A stretch of 64,000 nucleotides of DNA from Roseibium sp. (GCA_017643925.1 JAEPML010000009.1:124001-188000); one strand, 5' to 3'; counted from the first letter of the stretch, positions 33,653 to 42,375 are shown. Made by a program: numbers and translations. The notes: generated by a model from the sequence alone, not told the origin.

Positions 33653-34933
33653 CTAGAGAGTTGAGGGTAGGAAGAGCGCGATCTGAGGCATCAGGATGAG
33701 CAGGCCAACCATGGCCAGCATGGCGAGCGCATAAGGGATGCAGCCCAGCATGACGTCACTGAAACTGCCCGATTTTCTCGCCGCCTGAACGACATAGAGA
33801 TTGAGCCCGACCGGGGGTGTTATCAGCGCCATCTCGACCAGAATGATCATCAGGATGCCGAACCAGACCTTGTCATAGCCCAGCTGGACGATGATCGGCA
33901 CGACGATCGGGATGGTTGCGACCATCAGGGACAGGGTCTCGATGAAGAAGCCGAGAACTATGTAGATCAGGATGATGACCAGCAGGGTCTCCAGAGGCCC
34001 CAGGCCAAGACCGCCAAGAACATTCTGCAAGGCCCGGCTCACACCGGCTGCCGTCAGGGCGAAGTTCAGGACATAGGCACCGATCACGACGAGCATGATC
34101 ATGGCCGATGTCTTCACGGCACCCCGCAGGGCGTCGGACAGCATGTCCCAGCTGAGAGCCTTCTGATGGGCGGCAATCAGCAAGGCGATGGCAACTCCGA
34201 CTGTCGCTGCTTCAGTCGGAGTTGCCCAGCCCGCATAGATGGAGCCCACAATCGCACCGAAAAGTCCGAAGATCGGCAGAAGGTCGCCCAATCCTGCGAG
34301 CTTCTCGCCGAGGGTACTTGAGCGTTGCGGGCCACCAAGCGAGGGCTTGAAGACACACAGGATGACCGTGATCAGCATGAACAGACCGGCCAGAAAGAGG
34401 CCGGGCACCAGTCCGGCCAGGAAGAGCTGCGGGATCGAGCTCTCGGTCAGGAAGCCATAGACGATCAGGTTGATCGATGGCGGGATCATGATGCCGAGCG
34501 TGCCACCGGCGGCAATCGCCCCGGAAAAGAGCTTCTGGTTATAGCCCAGCGCCTTGGCCTGCGGCATGGCCACGGTCGCAACGGTTGCGGCGGTGGCGAC
34601 GGAGGACCCGGACGTCGCCGAGAACATGGTCGAGGTCGCGATATTGGCGTGGATCAGCCCGCCCGGCATCCAGGCGACCCACTTTTCCAGGGCCGTGTAG
34701 GTCCGCCGGGCGACACCGCTGCGAACCAGGATCTCGCCAAGCAATACAAAGAGCGGAATGGCAATCAGCGTGGCGCTGTTGGATGACGACCACACCACCT
34801 GGCCAAGGCCCCGCATTAGCGGGAAGGGGCTGAAGAACGTGTCGATGCCGAAGGCGAGCAGGAAGAGGACGATGCCGACCGGAATGGACAGCGTCAGCAG
34901 TCCGAGCAGTCCGACGGAGGTGAAGGCGATCAT
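33653..34933 (-). CDS. TRAP transporter large permease (DctM type)
   Basis: The large membrane subunit couples sodium entry to solute uptake. The 426-residue product has about 12 membrane helices with DctM hallmarks: FVLLGEILVRSGVARRTYTA, SGSSVATAATVATVAMPQA, GTLGIMIPPSINLIVYGFLT and ITPPVGLNLYVVQAA. The start overlaps the small permease stop by four bases (ATGA). Its substrate is set by the cognate DctP protein. With DctQ and DctP it forms a complete tripartite system for an unknown organic acid or amide. Confidence 0.94.
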   Translation of the reverse strand: MIAFTSVGLLGLLTLSIPVGIVLFLLAFGIDTFFSPFPLMRGLGQVVWSSSNSATLIAIPLFVLLGEILVRSGVARRTYTALEKWVAWMPGGLIHANIATSTMFSATSGSSVATAATVATVAMPQAKALGYNQKLFSGAIAAGGTLGIMIPPSINLIVYGFLTESSIPQLFLAGLVPGLFLAGLFMLITVILCVFKPSLGGPQRSSTLGEKLAGLGDLLPIFGLFGAIVGSIYAGWATPTEAATVGVAIALLIAAHQKALSWDMLSDALRGAVKTSAMIMLVVIGAYVLNFALTAAGVSRALQNVLGGLGLGPLETLLVIILIYIVLGFFIETLSLMVATIPIVVPIIVQLGYDKVWFGILMIILVEMALITPPVGLNLYVVQAARKSGSFSDVMLGCIPYALAMLAMVGLLILMPQIALFLPSTL

Positions 34934-35463
34934 GCTTCCCCCCTTGCGCCGGCGATTTCATCGACGGACTTGTAGTCGGAAGAGAGGAATTTCATCAGAA
35001 CGGATCCAAGGAGAATGCTGGCCGAAACCGCGAACCAGACCCAGCCCGCCCACCACAGGAGCTGCGGGATCCAGAGTGGGGTTTCGAGCGGAGTGTTGGC
35101 CCGGGCGCCGGTTGACAAGGTCTTTTCCAGAACACCCCAGCCGCGCCAGGCAACGACGATGGCAGTTCCGGCCAAACAGATCAGGGACAATATGTCGAAG
35201 ACAGCGCGACCGAACGGGACAAGGCGCTGGCGGAGCAGGTCGATGCGGACATGTGCCTGCTCCGTCAGGGCATAACTTATGCCCCAGCTGGTCGTCACCG
35301 CCATGACATAACCGGAAATCTCGTCGACTCCCCCGAGGGATCCGCCCAGACGGCGGGCGACAATCTCGATCAGCGTGAAGGCCACACAGCCAAGCAGGAT
35401 CAAGCCTACGGCAATCGCAAGACGGTCATTGATCCGCCGAATGAGGGAAACCAGGGAAGTCAT
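34930..35463 (-). CDS. TRAP transporter small permease (DctQ type)
   Basis: The small membrane subunit of a tripartite ATP-independent periplasmic transporter. The 177-residue product has four predicted helices (LAIAVGLILLGCVAFTLIEI; VFDILSLICLAGTAIVVAWR and others). The DctQ-typical EQAHVRIDLLRQRL follows the second helix. It lies 12 bases after the dctP-like gene and overlaps the large permease gene by four bases. Confidence 0.92.
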   Translation of the reverse strand: MTSLVSLIRRINDRLAIAVGLILLGCVAFTLIEIVARRLGGSLGGVDEISGYVMAVTTSWGISYALTEQAHVRIDLLRQRLVPFGRAVFDILSLICLAGTAIVVAWRGWGVLEKTLSTGARANTPLETPLWIPQLLWWAGWVWFAVSASILLGSVLMKFLSSDYKSVDEIAGARGEA

Positions 35464-35475
35464 GAGCTCCAGACC

Positions 35476-36522
35476 TTAGTTGGTGACCAGGTTGACACCG
35501 GTAACCTGACCGACGCTGTCGCTCCAGCGTTTGGCCCAGTCGCCCCCGGCACGCTCTGCCCAGTCAGGCAGAACTTCGGTGATCAGCACGTCGCGCGCTC
35601 TGGCCTGGTCAGCTTCGCTTGCCTCTACAAGAACCAGTCCACGCGCTTCACCGTAGGGGCATTCACCCGTTCCGGTCAGACAGGCGACATCGTTTTCAAG
35701 CGCGTTCTGCGCCGTTTTCCAGGCAGGCGCCTCAAGATGGTCCTTCACGCCCTGTTCCAGCGCGGCCTGCTGGTCTTCGGACAGCGAGTTCCACTTGTCG
35801 AGGTTGATGGCGGTCACGACCGGGTCCCAGCCACCAAGCGGGATCGGCATCAGGTGAGTTGTGACTTCCCACCAGCCGGCATTGTAGCCGGAACCGGCAC
35901 CCGTGATGGCGCAATCAACGACGCCGCGCTGCAATGCGCCGGGCACCTCACCGAAACCGACATTCACACCTTCGGCGCCGAGCGCTTCCAGGAACTTTGC
36001 GGTCATGCGGCCGGAGGCGCGGACTTTCTTGTCCTTCAGGTCGTCCAGCGAGGAGATCTCGGCATTGCAGAACACGACCTGCGGCGGGTAGGGCGCAATT
36101 CCGAGGACCTTGGCGTTGAAGACATCGCGATAAATGTCGTCGACCATGGGACGGGCGGCTTCAACCGCCTTCTGGGCCGTTCCGGCATCTGTTGCGATCA
36201 GGGGCACGTCCAGCGCCTCCAGTGCAACGCTGTCCGAAACCGCGTAATCGGCGACCGTCATGCCGACATCGAAGACCCCTTGCGAGAGCAAGCGGTAAAC
36301 ATCACCGCCTGCGATGCCCATCTGGTCGTGCGTGGTCAGGTTGGCCGACATGTCTCCGCCGGTGAGTTCCGGCAGCTTTTCGGTCCAGAAGGGCGCTTCA
36401 TATTGCTTGTGAAGCGGAAGGCCACTCCAGCTGCCGACGACCGCAAGTTCGTCGGCCTGCGCAAAAGTCCCGGTTGAGAGTGCGATCATGGAGACCGCAG
36501 GCAAAAGCATCAGTTTCTTCAT
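35476..36522 (-). CDS. TRAP transporter substrate-binding protein (DctP type)
   Basis: The periplasmic receptor captures the solute and delivers it to the permease. The 348-residue product starts with a Sec signal (MKKLMLLPAVSMIALSTGTF, cleaved after AQA). DctP features are MTAKFLEALGAEGVNVGFGE and LQRGVVDCAITGAGSGYNAG; the arginine in KVRASGRM is the likely carboxylate ligand. The ATG at 36522 has GGAACGAG just upstream. A putative hydro-lyase gene lies just upstream in the same direction. Carboxylate binding is family knowledge; the exact ligand is unknown. Confidence 0.92.
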   Translation of the reverse strand: MKKLMLLPAVSMIALSTGTFAQADELAVVGSWSGLPLHKQYEAPFWTEKLPELTGGDMSANLTTHDQMGIAGGDVYRLLSQGVFDVGMTVADYAVSDSVALEALDVPLIATDAGTAQKAVEAARPMVDDIYRDVFNAKVLGIAPYPPQVVFCNAEISSLDDLKDKKVRASGRMTAKFLEALGAEGVNVGFGEVPGALQRGVVDCAITGAGSGYNAGWWEVTTHLMPIPLGGWDPVVTAINLDKWNSLSEDQQAALEQGVKDHLEAPAWKTAQNALENDVACLTGTGECPYGEARGLVLVEASEADQARARDVLITEVLPDWAERAGGDWAKRWSDSVGQVTGVNLVTN

Positions 36523-36558
36523 GTCTCGTTCCATCCTCTGGTTATCTCATATTATCAG

Positions 36559-37386
36559 TTAGTTATCGTTATAGGGGTAGATCGGTGCCGTAAGTTCATC
36601 GACATCAGTGATGAGCATGGCCCCGGGGGCGTGGGTAATCGTCAGGGGCAGTTCTGCTTTCGTGATCGCAGCCTGGGGTGTAACCCCGCAGGCCCAGAAC
36701 ACCGGGACCTCGCCATCGCGGAAGGCAACGGGATGTCCCCAGTCCGGCGCATTCAGGTCCGCAATTCCAATCTCTTGCGGTGCGCCCACATGGATCGGAG
36801 CTCCATGCGCGAGGGGATAAGTGCGGCATATCGAGATCACCTCCTGAAGTCTCTCGGCGGGGATCGGGCGCATGGAGACAACCATGCCGCCTCCAAATGG
36901 CCCGCTGGGTGCCGTTTCAATGGATGTGCGGTACATGGGGACAGTCACGTTGCAGGCGATGTGCCGCATCTCGATGCCTGCATGGCGGAGTGCCTCTTCG
37001 AATGTGAACGAGCAACCGATGGCAAAGGCGACGAGATCGTCTGTCCAGACTTCGTGCAGATCATGGACCTGACGGTCCAGTTTTCCGAACCGGTAGATGT
37101 TGTACCGGGCCGCATCGGTTCGAATGTCGACGTCATCTCCGAGCCTGGGGATAGTTGCCTGCCCGGGCTTGGAAACGCCGGCAAGTGCGCAGGGCTTCGG
37201 GTTAAGACGGCAGAAGGTCTGGAATTCGTCCGCGAATTCACCGGGCAGGATCGCCAGATTGCACTGGAGCTTGCCCTTGGCCAGTCCTGCCGTATGGCCT
37301 GAATACAGGCCCTGGCGGATCATGCGGCGCTGGGCTGGTGTGTCCAGATCAAAGATTTCCGGAAGCTGTGCAAGTTCACTCGTCAT
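36559..37386 (-). CDS. Putative hydro-lyase, DUF1445 / D-glutamate cyclase-like family
   Basis: The family includes mammalian D-glutamate cyclase (D-glutamate to 5-oxo-D-proline) and many bacterial proteins of unknown substrate. The 275-residue product shows the family blocks: RQGLYSGHTAGLAKGKLQCN, FAIGCSFTFEEALRHAGIEM, PFGGGMVVSMRPIPAERL and VFWACGVTPQAAI. The ATG at 37386 follows GAGGGTGCC. It is the first gene of the TRAP/DUF2848/amidase transcript and is divergent from the LysR regulator, so its substrate probably relates to the imported compound. Confidence 0.85.
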   Translation of the reverse strand: MTSELAQLPEIFDLDTPAQRRMIRQGLYSGHTAGLAKGKLQCNLAILPGEFADEFQTFCRLNPKPCALAGVSKPGQATIPRLGDDVDIRTDAARYNIYRFGKLDRQVHDLHEVWTDDLVAFAIGCSFTFEEALRHAGIEMRHIACNVTVPMYRTSIETAPSGPFGGGMVVSMRPIPAERLQEVISICRTYPLAHGAPIHVGAPQEIGIADLNAPDWGHPVAFRDGEVPVFWACGVTPQAAITKAELPLTITHAPGAMLITDVDELTAPIYPYNDN

Positions 37387-37438
37387 GGCACCCTCAAAAG
37401 TCGGTGGCAAAATGCTGCGGCTGAACTATGATCAAGTC

Positions 37439-37481
37439 AAATCGTGATTTTCTGTCCAAAGTGATCAATTTTTTGGATCAC
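37439..37481. promoter_or_regulatory. LysR-type operator between DUF1445 and lysR genes
   Basis: GTGATCAATTTTTTGGATCAC at 37461-37481 is palindromic and contains ATC-N9-GAT, the classic LysR-type recognition motif. A second palindrome AAATCGTGATTT at 37439-37450 lies about 27 bases away, the distance expected for recognition and activation sites. Both sit between divergent starts at 37386 and 37500. Confidence 0.65.
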
Positions 37482-37499
37482 ACGAAAAAGGCGAGCAAC

Positions 37500-38381
37500 A
37501 TGACATTCGAACAGCTGAGAACGTTTCTGACTGTTGCGAGAATGGGAGGTGTGAGAAAGGCTGCAGAGCAGATGCATGTATCTCAACCTGCTGTTTCAAC
37601 ACGTATTTCCAGCTTGGAAAGCTATCTCGGGACAGAGCTGTTCAGCCGGGTGTCCACCGGGGTCGTGCTGACGAGAAATGGTGTGTTGCTGCAACAGCAT
37701 GCCGAGCAAATCATGGAACTGATGGAGCGGATCAAGGCCGACGTCATGGCAGTGGACAGTATCAGCAGCCTGCTTCGACTCGGGGTTGCCGAAACCGTCG
37801 CGCAGACCTGGCTGCCGGATTTCTTGACCGAGCTGCACAGGGTTTTTCCGCGTCTCAACATCGAGGTCTCGGTCGATATTTCGCTGAACCTGCGTGAGAT
37901 GCTGATGGATCGCTCGCTGGATCTCACGATCCTTATGGGCCCGATTTCAGAATACAGCACCGACAACCTGGACCTGCCGCCCTTCGAGTTGGCCTGGTAC
38001 CGGCCGATCGATCTTCAGGAACCGGACCTGCGCACCACGCCGGTGATCACCTATAACCGCAACTCACGACCGCACCGCGAGCTCTCCCAGGAACTCAGGG
38101 ATCGCTACGGCATCACGGCCCAGGTTTTCCCGACGAATTCCCTGTCGACGGGTTTCGAGATGGTGGCCTCGGGCATCGGCGTCGGCATCCTGCCACATGT
38201 TCTTGGCCGGCGGCTGGTCGAGGAGAACCGGATCGCGACATTCGATCCGGGCTGGCAGCCGACACCTCTTCGCTTCACGGCCACCTATATCGGCGAACCC
38301 AGAAACGAGTTGATTTCACGGGCGGCAAAGGTTGCCCAGAAAATCGCCTTCCAGCATCATGAAGCCATTTACGGCCAATGA
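37500..38381 (+). CDS. LysR-family transcriptional regulator
   Basis: A 293-residue LysR regulator. The N-terminal winged helix-turn-helix is clear: MTFEQLRTFLTVARMGGVRK, AAEQMHVSQPAVSTRISSLE, LGTELFSR. The C-terminal effector-binding domain runs from about residue 90. It is divergent from the DUF1445-TRAP-amidase transcript, with a LysR-type palindrome between, so it most likely activates that operon in response to the imported compound. hyi follows on the same strand. Confidence 0.92.
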   Translation: MTFEQLRTFLTVARMGGVRKAAEQMHVSQPAVSTRISSLESYLGTELFSRVSTGVVLTRNGVLLQQHAEQIMELMERIKADVMAVDSISSLLRLGVAETVAQTWLPDFLTELHRVFPRLNIEVSVDISLNLREMLMDRSLDLTILMGPISEYSTDNLDLPPFELAWYRPIDLQEPDLRTTPVITYNRNSRPHRELSQELRDRYGITAQVFPTNSLSTGFEMVASGIGVGILPHVLGRRLVEENRIATFDPGWQPTPLRFTATYIGEPRNELISRAAKVAQKIAFQHHEAIYGQ

Positions 38382-38502
38382 CTTGGACGCAAGTGCAGCC
38401 TATGCTGAGACCGTCATCCCAGATGACTTGAGTAATTTGTGTTTCCGGCGCATCTGCCAGGAGACGCCAACAGAGTTACTGGAATTTGGAGTATTCGTTG
38501 CC

Positions 38503-39279
38503 ATGCCCCGCTTTGCGGCAAACCTGTCGATGTTGTTCACGGAACTGGATTTTATCGATCGGTTCACGGCAGCTGCCGAGGCCGGATTTCAGGCCGTTGA
38601 ATGCCAGTTTCCCTACCTATGCGACAAGGATGAAGTTGCCGAACAACTCGCGTCCAACAACCTGCAGATGGTGCTCCACAATCTTCCTGCCGGGGACTGG
38701 GCGGCGGGGGAAAGAGGTATTGCATGTCTGCCGGAAAGGCGCGGTGAATTTCAGGACAGTGTCGGACAGGCAATCGACTATGCCCTGGCGCTGGGCTGCC
38801 CTCAACTGAACTGTCTGGCAGGCATTCTGCCAGAAGGCCTGACAAAGGACACAGCAATCGAGACCCTGATTGGCAACCTGATATATGCCGCAGCTGGTTT
38901 GCAGGAAGCAGGCATCCGGTTGCTGGTTGAGCCGATCAACAGGCACGACATTCCCGGATTTCTGCTCAATACGTCGGCCGATGTCATAAATGTCATGGAT
39001 CAGGTCGGGTCGGACAATCTCTTCCTGCAATATGACATCTACCATATGCAGCGGATGGAAGGGGAGCTTGCCAACACCATTGAAGCACTTTTGCCTCGGA
39101 TCGCACATATGCAACTTGCCGACACGCCGGGACGGCACGAGCCGGGGAGCGGTGAGGTCAATTACCAATTTCTTTTCAATCACATAGATCAATGCGGCTA
39201 TGACGGCTGGATCGGTTGTGAATACAGTCCGGCCAAGGGAACCGTTGCGGGGCTAAACTGGATGAAAGACCTTCAATAG
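38503..39279 (+). CDS. hyi: Hydroxypyruvate isomerase
   Basis: Hyi interconverts hydroxypyruvate and tartronate semialdehyde in glyoxylate metabolism. The 258-residue length from the ATG at 38503 is exactly family-typical. It is a TIM barrel of the xylose-isomerase superfamily: PRFAANLSMLFTELDFIDRF, AAAEAGFQAVECQFPY, LLVEPINRHDIPGFLLNT (metal Glu), LQYDIYHMQRMEGEL and GCEYSPAKGT. The gene lies 121 bases after lysR. No glyoxylate carboligase or tartronate semialdehyde reductase gene is nearby, so the pathway link here is inferred. Confidence 0.88.
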   Translation: MPRFAANLSMLFTELDFIDRFTAAAEAGFQAVECQFPYLCDKDEVAEQLASNNLQMVLHNLPAGDWAAGERGIACLPERRGEFQDSVGQAIDYALALGCPQLNCLAGILPEGLTKDTAIETLIGNLIYAAAGLQEAGIRLLVEPINRHDIPGFLLNTSADVINVMDQVGSDNLFLQYDIYHMQRMEGELANTIEALLPRIAHMQLADTPGRHEPGSGEVNYQFLFNHIDQCGYDGWIGCEYSPAKGTVAGLNWMKDLQ

Positions 39280-39333
39280 CACCCGTACATGCAGCGGAAC
39301 TGTCTTTTTGAGCACGCGAAAAGGCCTTTTTCC

Positions 39334-40044
39334 TTACGCTCTTGCCTTCGGTTCAAAGCGATAGTGCCCGGTGATCTCGAAGTCGAACAGCCTGTCTTCG
39401 AGACGGGTTCCGGCGCCGATATTGTGCACGACCAGGGGACGTTTTCCATCAGTCGAGAGCCTGTGGGTGACGACGGCAATGTGGGGCAGGTTGCCGGGTA
39501 GCATCTGGGAAACGAGATCTCCGGGCAGGTAATCCCCCGGTCTGTCACTGACCGGAACCTCGGCACCCTTGCGCCGGAAAAAGGTTTGCAGGTTTGGGAC
39601 CCGGCGGTGGTCGATGTTCCGATCCGGCAGTTTGTGCCCCCAGATCTTCGGATAAGCGCTGAAATGCGCTTTCATGTCCGTGTTGACCTCTTTTTGAAGG
39701 TCAAGAGCGAACGCATCCCGGTAAGCGCGGATGACCACGTCGGTACAAACACCCCGTTCCCGTGGAATGTCCCCGCCGGGAAAACCCAGTCCGACATAGG
39801 ATGGATCATAGATCGTGGTGATGCCGATCTGGCTTTCAGCAGCCGCAATCAGCTTGTCTGCCCAGGGCGCAGGCGAGGGGCGGTTTGCGAGAAACTCGGT
39901 GTTTTGCTCGTCGGCAACCGATTGGGCTCTGGAACGGCGTTCAGACTCCTGGACCGCAGACCGGTATGTCGCCGGAGCAGCTATTGCCGCGAGACTGCAG
40001 CCGGTAACAACACCGGTTCCGACCAGAAAATCACGCCGTCTCAT
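39334..40044 (-). CDS. DUF1287 family exported protein
   Basis: A 236-residue protein of the DUF1287 (YijF-like) family, distantly resembling NlpC/P60-type cysteine hydrolases; function unknown. A twin-arginine signal is present (MRRRDFLVGTGVVTGCSLAA). The conserved core includes RGVCTDVVIRAYRDAFALDL (candidate nucleophile Cys), NIDHRRVPNLQTFFRRKG, LPGDLVSQMLPGNLPHIAVV (candidate His) and VVHNIGAGTRLEDRLFDF. The catalytic role of these residues is inference. A small membrane peptide gene lies about 72 bases upstream on the same strand. Confidence 0.82.
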   Translation of the reverse strand: MRRRDFLVGTGVVTGCSLAAIAAPATYRSAVQESERRSRAQSVADEQNTEFLANRPSPAPWADKLIAAAESQIGITTIYDPSYVGLGFPGGDIPRERGVCTDVVIRAYRDAFALDLQKEVNTDMKAHFSAYPKIWGHKLPDRNIDHRRVPNLQTFFRRKGAEVPVSDRPGDYLPGDLVSQMLPGNLPHIAVVTHRLSTDGKRPLVVHNIGAGTRLEDRLFDFEITGHYRFEPKARA

Positions 40045-40116
40045 GTGCTTACCCCTCGTGTAGTGGAAAGGGATAGGCGTCCAGTGAGGCGGGAATGCGG
40101 CGTTGAAGGCCAGGGG

Positions 40117-40257
40117 TTATCGGCGGAACAGCGAGCGACCTTCGGAGAAAGCAAAGCCGGTCAGCCCGGCGCGCGCCACGACCGCAGCCAGGAAGAGGCT
40201 GGTTGGCAAACCAACAAGAACGGCAATTGTGCCGAGCAATATCCCGAACGAAATCAT
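40117..40257 (-). CDS. Small membrane protein, 46 residues
   Basis: A short gene with an ATG at 40257 preceded by GAAGAGGCAAGCA, a good ribosome binding site. The product starts MISFGILLGTIAVLVGLPTS and continues through LFLAAVVARAG to a basic end (SLFRR). It is one hydrophobic helix with a positively charged tail, so a single-pass inner-membrane peptide is likely. It is upstream of the DUF1287 gene in the same direction. No family is recognised; the support is the ribosome binding site and composition. Confidence 0.55.
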   Translation of the reverse strand: MISFGILLGTIAVLVGLPTSLFLAAVVARAGLTGFAFSEGRSLFRR

Positions 40258-40444
40258 TGCTTGCCTCTTCAATATCTTTTGGATGTGACAGGAATTGTCG
40301 CGTTATGATGGTTAACGGAACCTTAACAATTCACAGGGGCGAAGCCGACAAGCGCGGGGTTCTTGCTTGATGTTTTCATTGCGGCGGCTTCCCCGGGTGC
40401 CAATGCTCCTGTTGTTGGGCCAGTCTTTGATGCGGAGTGAACGG

Positions 40445-41086
40445 ATGCTCAAGGTGTGGGGGCGCAAGACCTCGTCAAATGTACAGGCGCTCATGTGGTG
40501 CATCAGTGAGCTGGGACTTGCCTATGAGCGTATCGACGTTGGGCATCGCTTTGGTGGGTTGAATACGGACGCGTTCGGTCGTCTGAACCCGAACCGGACG
40601 ATCCCTGTCCTGCAGGACGGGGATGGCGAGCCCCTTTGGGAAACAGGCTGTATCCTGCGGTATCTGGCGACCCGCTATTCGACCGATCCATTCTGGCCGG
40701 AAGACCTCATTGCCCGGACCGAGGTTGATCGCTGGGCAGAATGGTCGAAACTGAATATCGCCCAGGGCTTTACCGTCCCCGTGTTCTGGCGCGTTGTGCG
40801 CACCGCACCTGCAGAGCGGGACCCGTCGGCGATCTCGGCGGGGGTCCTGGCGCTGGAAGACAAGCTTCGCATTGCCGAAGAGCGACTGACGCGGTTTGCC
40901 TATCTGGCTGGAGACGATTTCACGCTTGCCGACATTCAGTTTGGTCATAGCCTGTACCGCTACTACGACATCGAGATAGAGCGGGCGGACTTGCCAGCGC
41001 TGGCTGCCTATTACGAACGCCTGAAAGCGCGCCCGGCCTTCGTGGAACATGTCATGGTGTCCTATGACGACCTGCGGGCAGCCTAA
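40445..41086 (+). CDS. Glutathione S-transferase family protein
   Basis: A 213-residue cytosolic GST. The thioredoxin-like N-terminal domain is visible as LKVWGRKTSSNVQALMWCIS, with LNPNRTIPVLQDGDGEPLWE and TGCILRYLATRY (the E-T/S glutathione contact). The C-terminal helical domain contains FAYLAGDDFTLADIQFGHSL, the usual N-capping-box segment. GGAGTGAACGG precedes the ATG at 40445. The frame extends 26 codons upstream without family support. Substrate unknown. Confidence 0.88.
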   Translation: MLKVWGRKTSSNVQALMWCISELGLAYERIDVGHRFGGLNTDAFGRLNPNRTIPVLQDGDGEPLWETGCILRYLATRYSTDPFWPEDLIARTEVDRWAEWSKLNIAQGFTVPVFWRVVRTAPAERDPSAISAGVLALEDKLRIAEERLTRFAYLAGDDFTLADIQFGHSLYRYYDIEIERADLPALAAYYERLKARPAFVEHVMVSYDDLRAA

Positions 41087-41119
41087 ATCTTCAACCCGGA
41101 TTGCCGGGCCTCGATTGTC

Positions 41120-41707
41120 CTAAAGAACCCCGGCCAAGAGTTTTCGGGTCGCGTTCTCATAGGCATCCCGGTCCTCACCCTCGGCAATGGCAAGTGCGGC
41201 CCTGTCGAAGGCGGATGACAGCAGATCGGCGAGCGGTTCCAGCGGTACATCCTTGAGCGCACCGTGATTCTGCGCATGTCTGAGGCCCTCGAGCAAGGTT
41301 GCACCTCCCGTCTCCCGATCAAGCCTTGCCATTTCGGCAATACCCAGAACGGCCGGACCTTCCAGAAGCATGATCCTGGCGCGACCGGGAACCGACATGG
41401 CGGAGAAGTATGCACTCGCGCCGGCCATGAAGGCATCGAGGGGAGACTGGCTCGTGTTGGTATCAGCGTCGATGTCCGAAGCGATGGCTTCAGCCTCCTG
41501 ACGCACCAATGCCCGCATCAGATCCGCCTTGTCGGCGAAATGGTGATAGAGCGCGCCGCGGGTTACATCCGCCGCCTTGACGATCTCCGGAGTACCGGTT
41601 TCCGCATATCCCTTTTCCACGAACAAGGCGCGTGCGGCATCCAGAAGTGCGCGTTTGGTTTCGGCACGACGTTCGGCTTGCGTCCGGCGTGGTTTTTCAT
41701 CTTGCAT
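41120..41707 (-). CDS. TetR-family transcriptional repressor
   Basis: A 195-residue TetR regulator. The DNA-binding domain is RRAETKRALLDAARALFVEK with ADVTRGALYHHFADKADLMR, the conserved helix-turn-helix. The ligand domain is rich in Ala/Leu helices. It is divergent from the VOC gene. Two 7-8 bp palindromes (CATACA...TGTATG and ACATACA...TGTATGT) lie over its start and in the intergenic region, so it probably represses itself and the VOC gene. The inducer is unknown. Confidence 0.92.
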   Translation of the reverse strand: MQDEKPRRTQAERRAETKRALLDAARALFVEKGYAETGTPEIVKAADVTRGALYHHFADKADLMRALVRQEAEAIASDIDADTNTSQSPLDAFMAGASAYFSAMSVPGRARIMLLEGPAVLGIAEMARLDRETGGATLLEGLRHAQNHGALKDVPLEPLADLLSSAFDRAALAIAEGEDRDAYENATRKLLAGVL

Positions 41708-41753
41708 ACATGCAGCCTGTATGTTAATTCAAACTTACATACAAACTGTATGT
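41705..41753. promoter_or_regulatory. Tandem TetR-type operators
   Basis: Two inverted repeats with the same half-site: CATACA-N7-TGTATG at 41705-41723, which overlaps the tetR start, and ACATACA-AAC-TGTATGT at 41737-41753, a perfect 7-3-7 repeat. They lie between the divergent tetR and VOC genes. Confidence 0.75.
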
Positions 41754-41829
41754 CTTTTTTTGCGCAATGAAAAGCCCTAATCCCGGGAGCGGATATCCGC
41801 TTGCGGAACTTGAAACCAGGAGACAAGCA

Positions 41830-42258
41830 ATGAAATGCACACAGTATTATCCGGTTCTCATGACCTCGAAAGTCGCGGAGACCGTGCGCTTCTACAAAGA
41901 GAACTTTCGCTTCAAGGCTGCCTTCGAGGCAGACTGGTATGTGCACCTGCAATCGGAAGACGACGAGAAGGTCAACCTGGCCGTTCTTGATCAAAGCCAC
42001 GAAACCATTCCGGCCGAGGGCAGGGGATTCACCGCCGGCGGATTGCTGCTCAATTTCGAGGTTGAGGATGTCGACAGCATTTATGACGCCGCGAAAACCA
42101 ACGGCCTTCCCATCCTGCTGGACCTGCGTGACGAGGCATTTGGTCAACGTCATTTCATAACGCGCGATCCAAACGGCGTTCTGATCGACGTTATCAAGCC
42201 GATCCCGCCAAGCCCCGAGTTTCTGAAACAATATGCGTCGGAAGCTGTGCCGGCCTGA
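41830..42258 (+). CDS. VOC-superfamily (glyoxalase/bleomycin-resistance-like) protein
   Basis: A 142-residue vicinal-oxygen-chelate protein: [53 protein letters not shown] and [19 protein letters not shown] (metal ligands typical of the fold are present only in part). Such proteins are antibiotic-binding proteins, lyases or dioxygenases. The ATG at 41830 has AGGAG six bases upstream. Divergent from and probably repressed by the neighbouring TetR. Role unassigned. Confidence 0.85.
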   Translation: MKCTQYYPVLMTSKVAETVRFYKENFRFKAAFEADWYVHLQSEDDEKVNLAVLDQSHETIPAEGRGFTAGGLLLNFEVEDVDSIYDAAKTNGLPILLDLRDEAFGQRHFITRDPNGVLIDVIKPIPPSPEFLKQYASEAVPA

Positions 42259-42310
42259 CATGAAACCGGGCGGGTGCGCTGCTGATGCCTGACGGGATCA
42301 TGCGTAATTG

Positions 42311-42355
42311 TCATTCTGCCGATCTGAAACACACGATTGGCAGAATGATTCTTTC
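42311..42355 (+). terminator. Probable terminator after the VOC gene
   Basis: A 14-bp stem with one G-T pair (TCATTCTGCCGATC, complement at 42335-42348) and a 10-base loop, followed by TTCTTTCG. It lies about 50 bases after the VOC stop. The T tract is imperfect. Confidence 0.65.
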
Positions 42356-42375
42356 GCCCGGAGCCGTCGGTCGAT

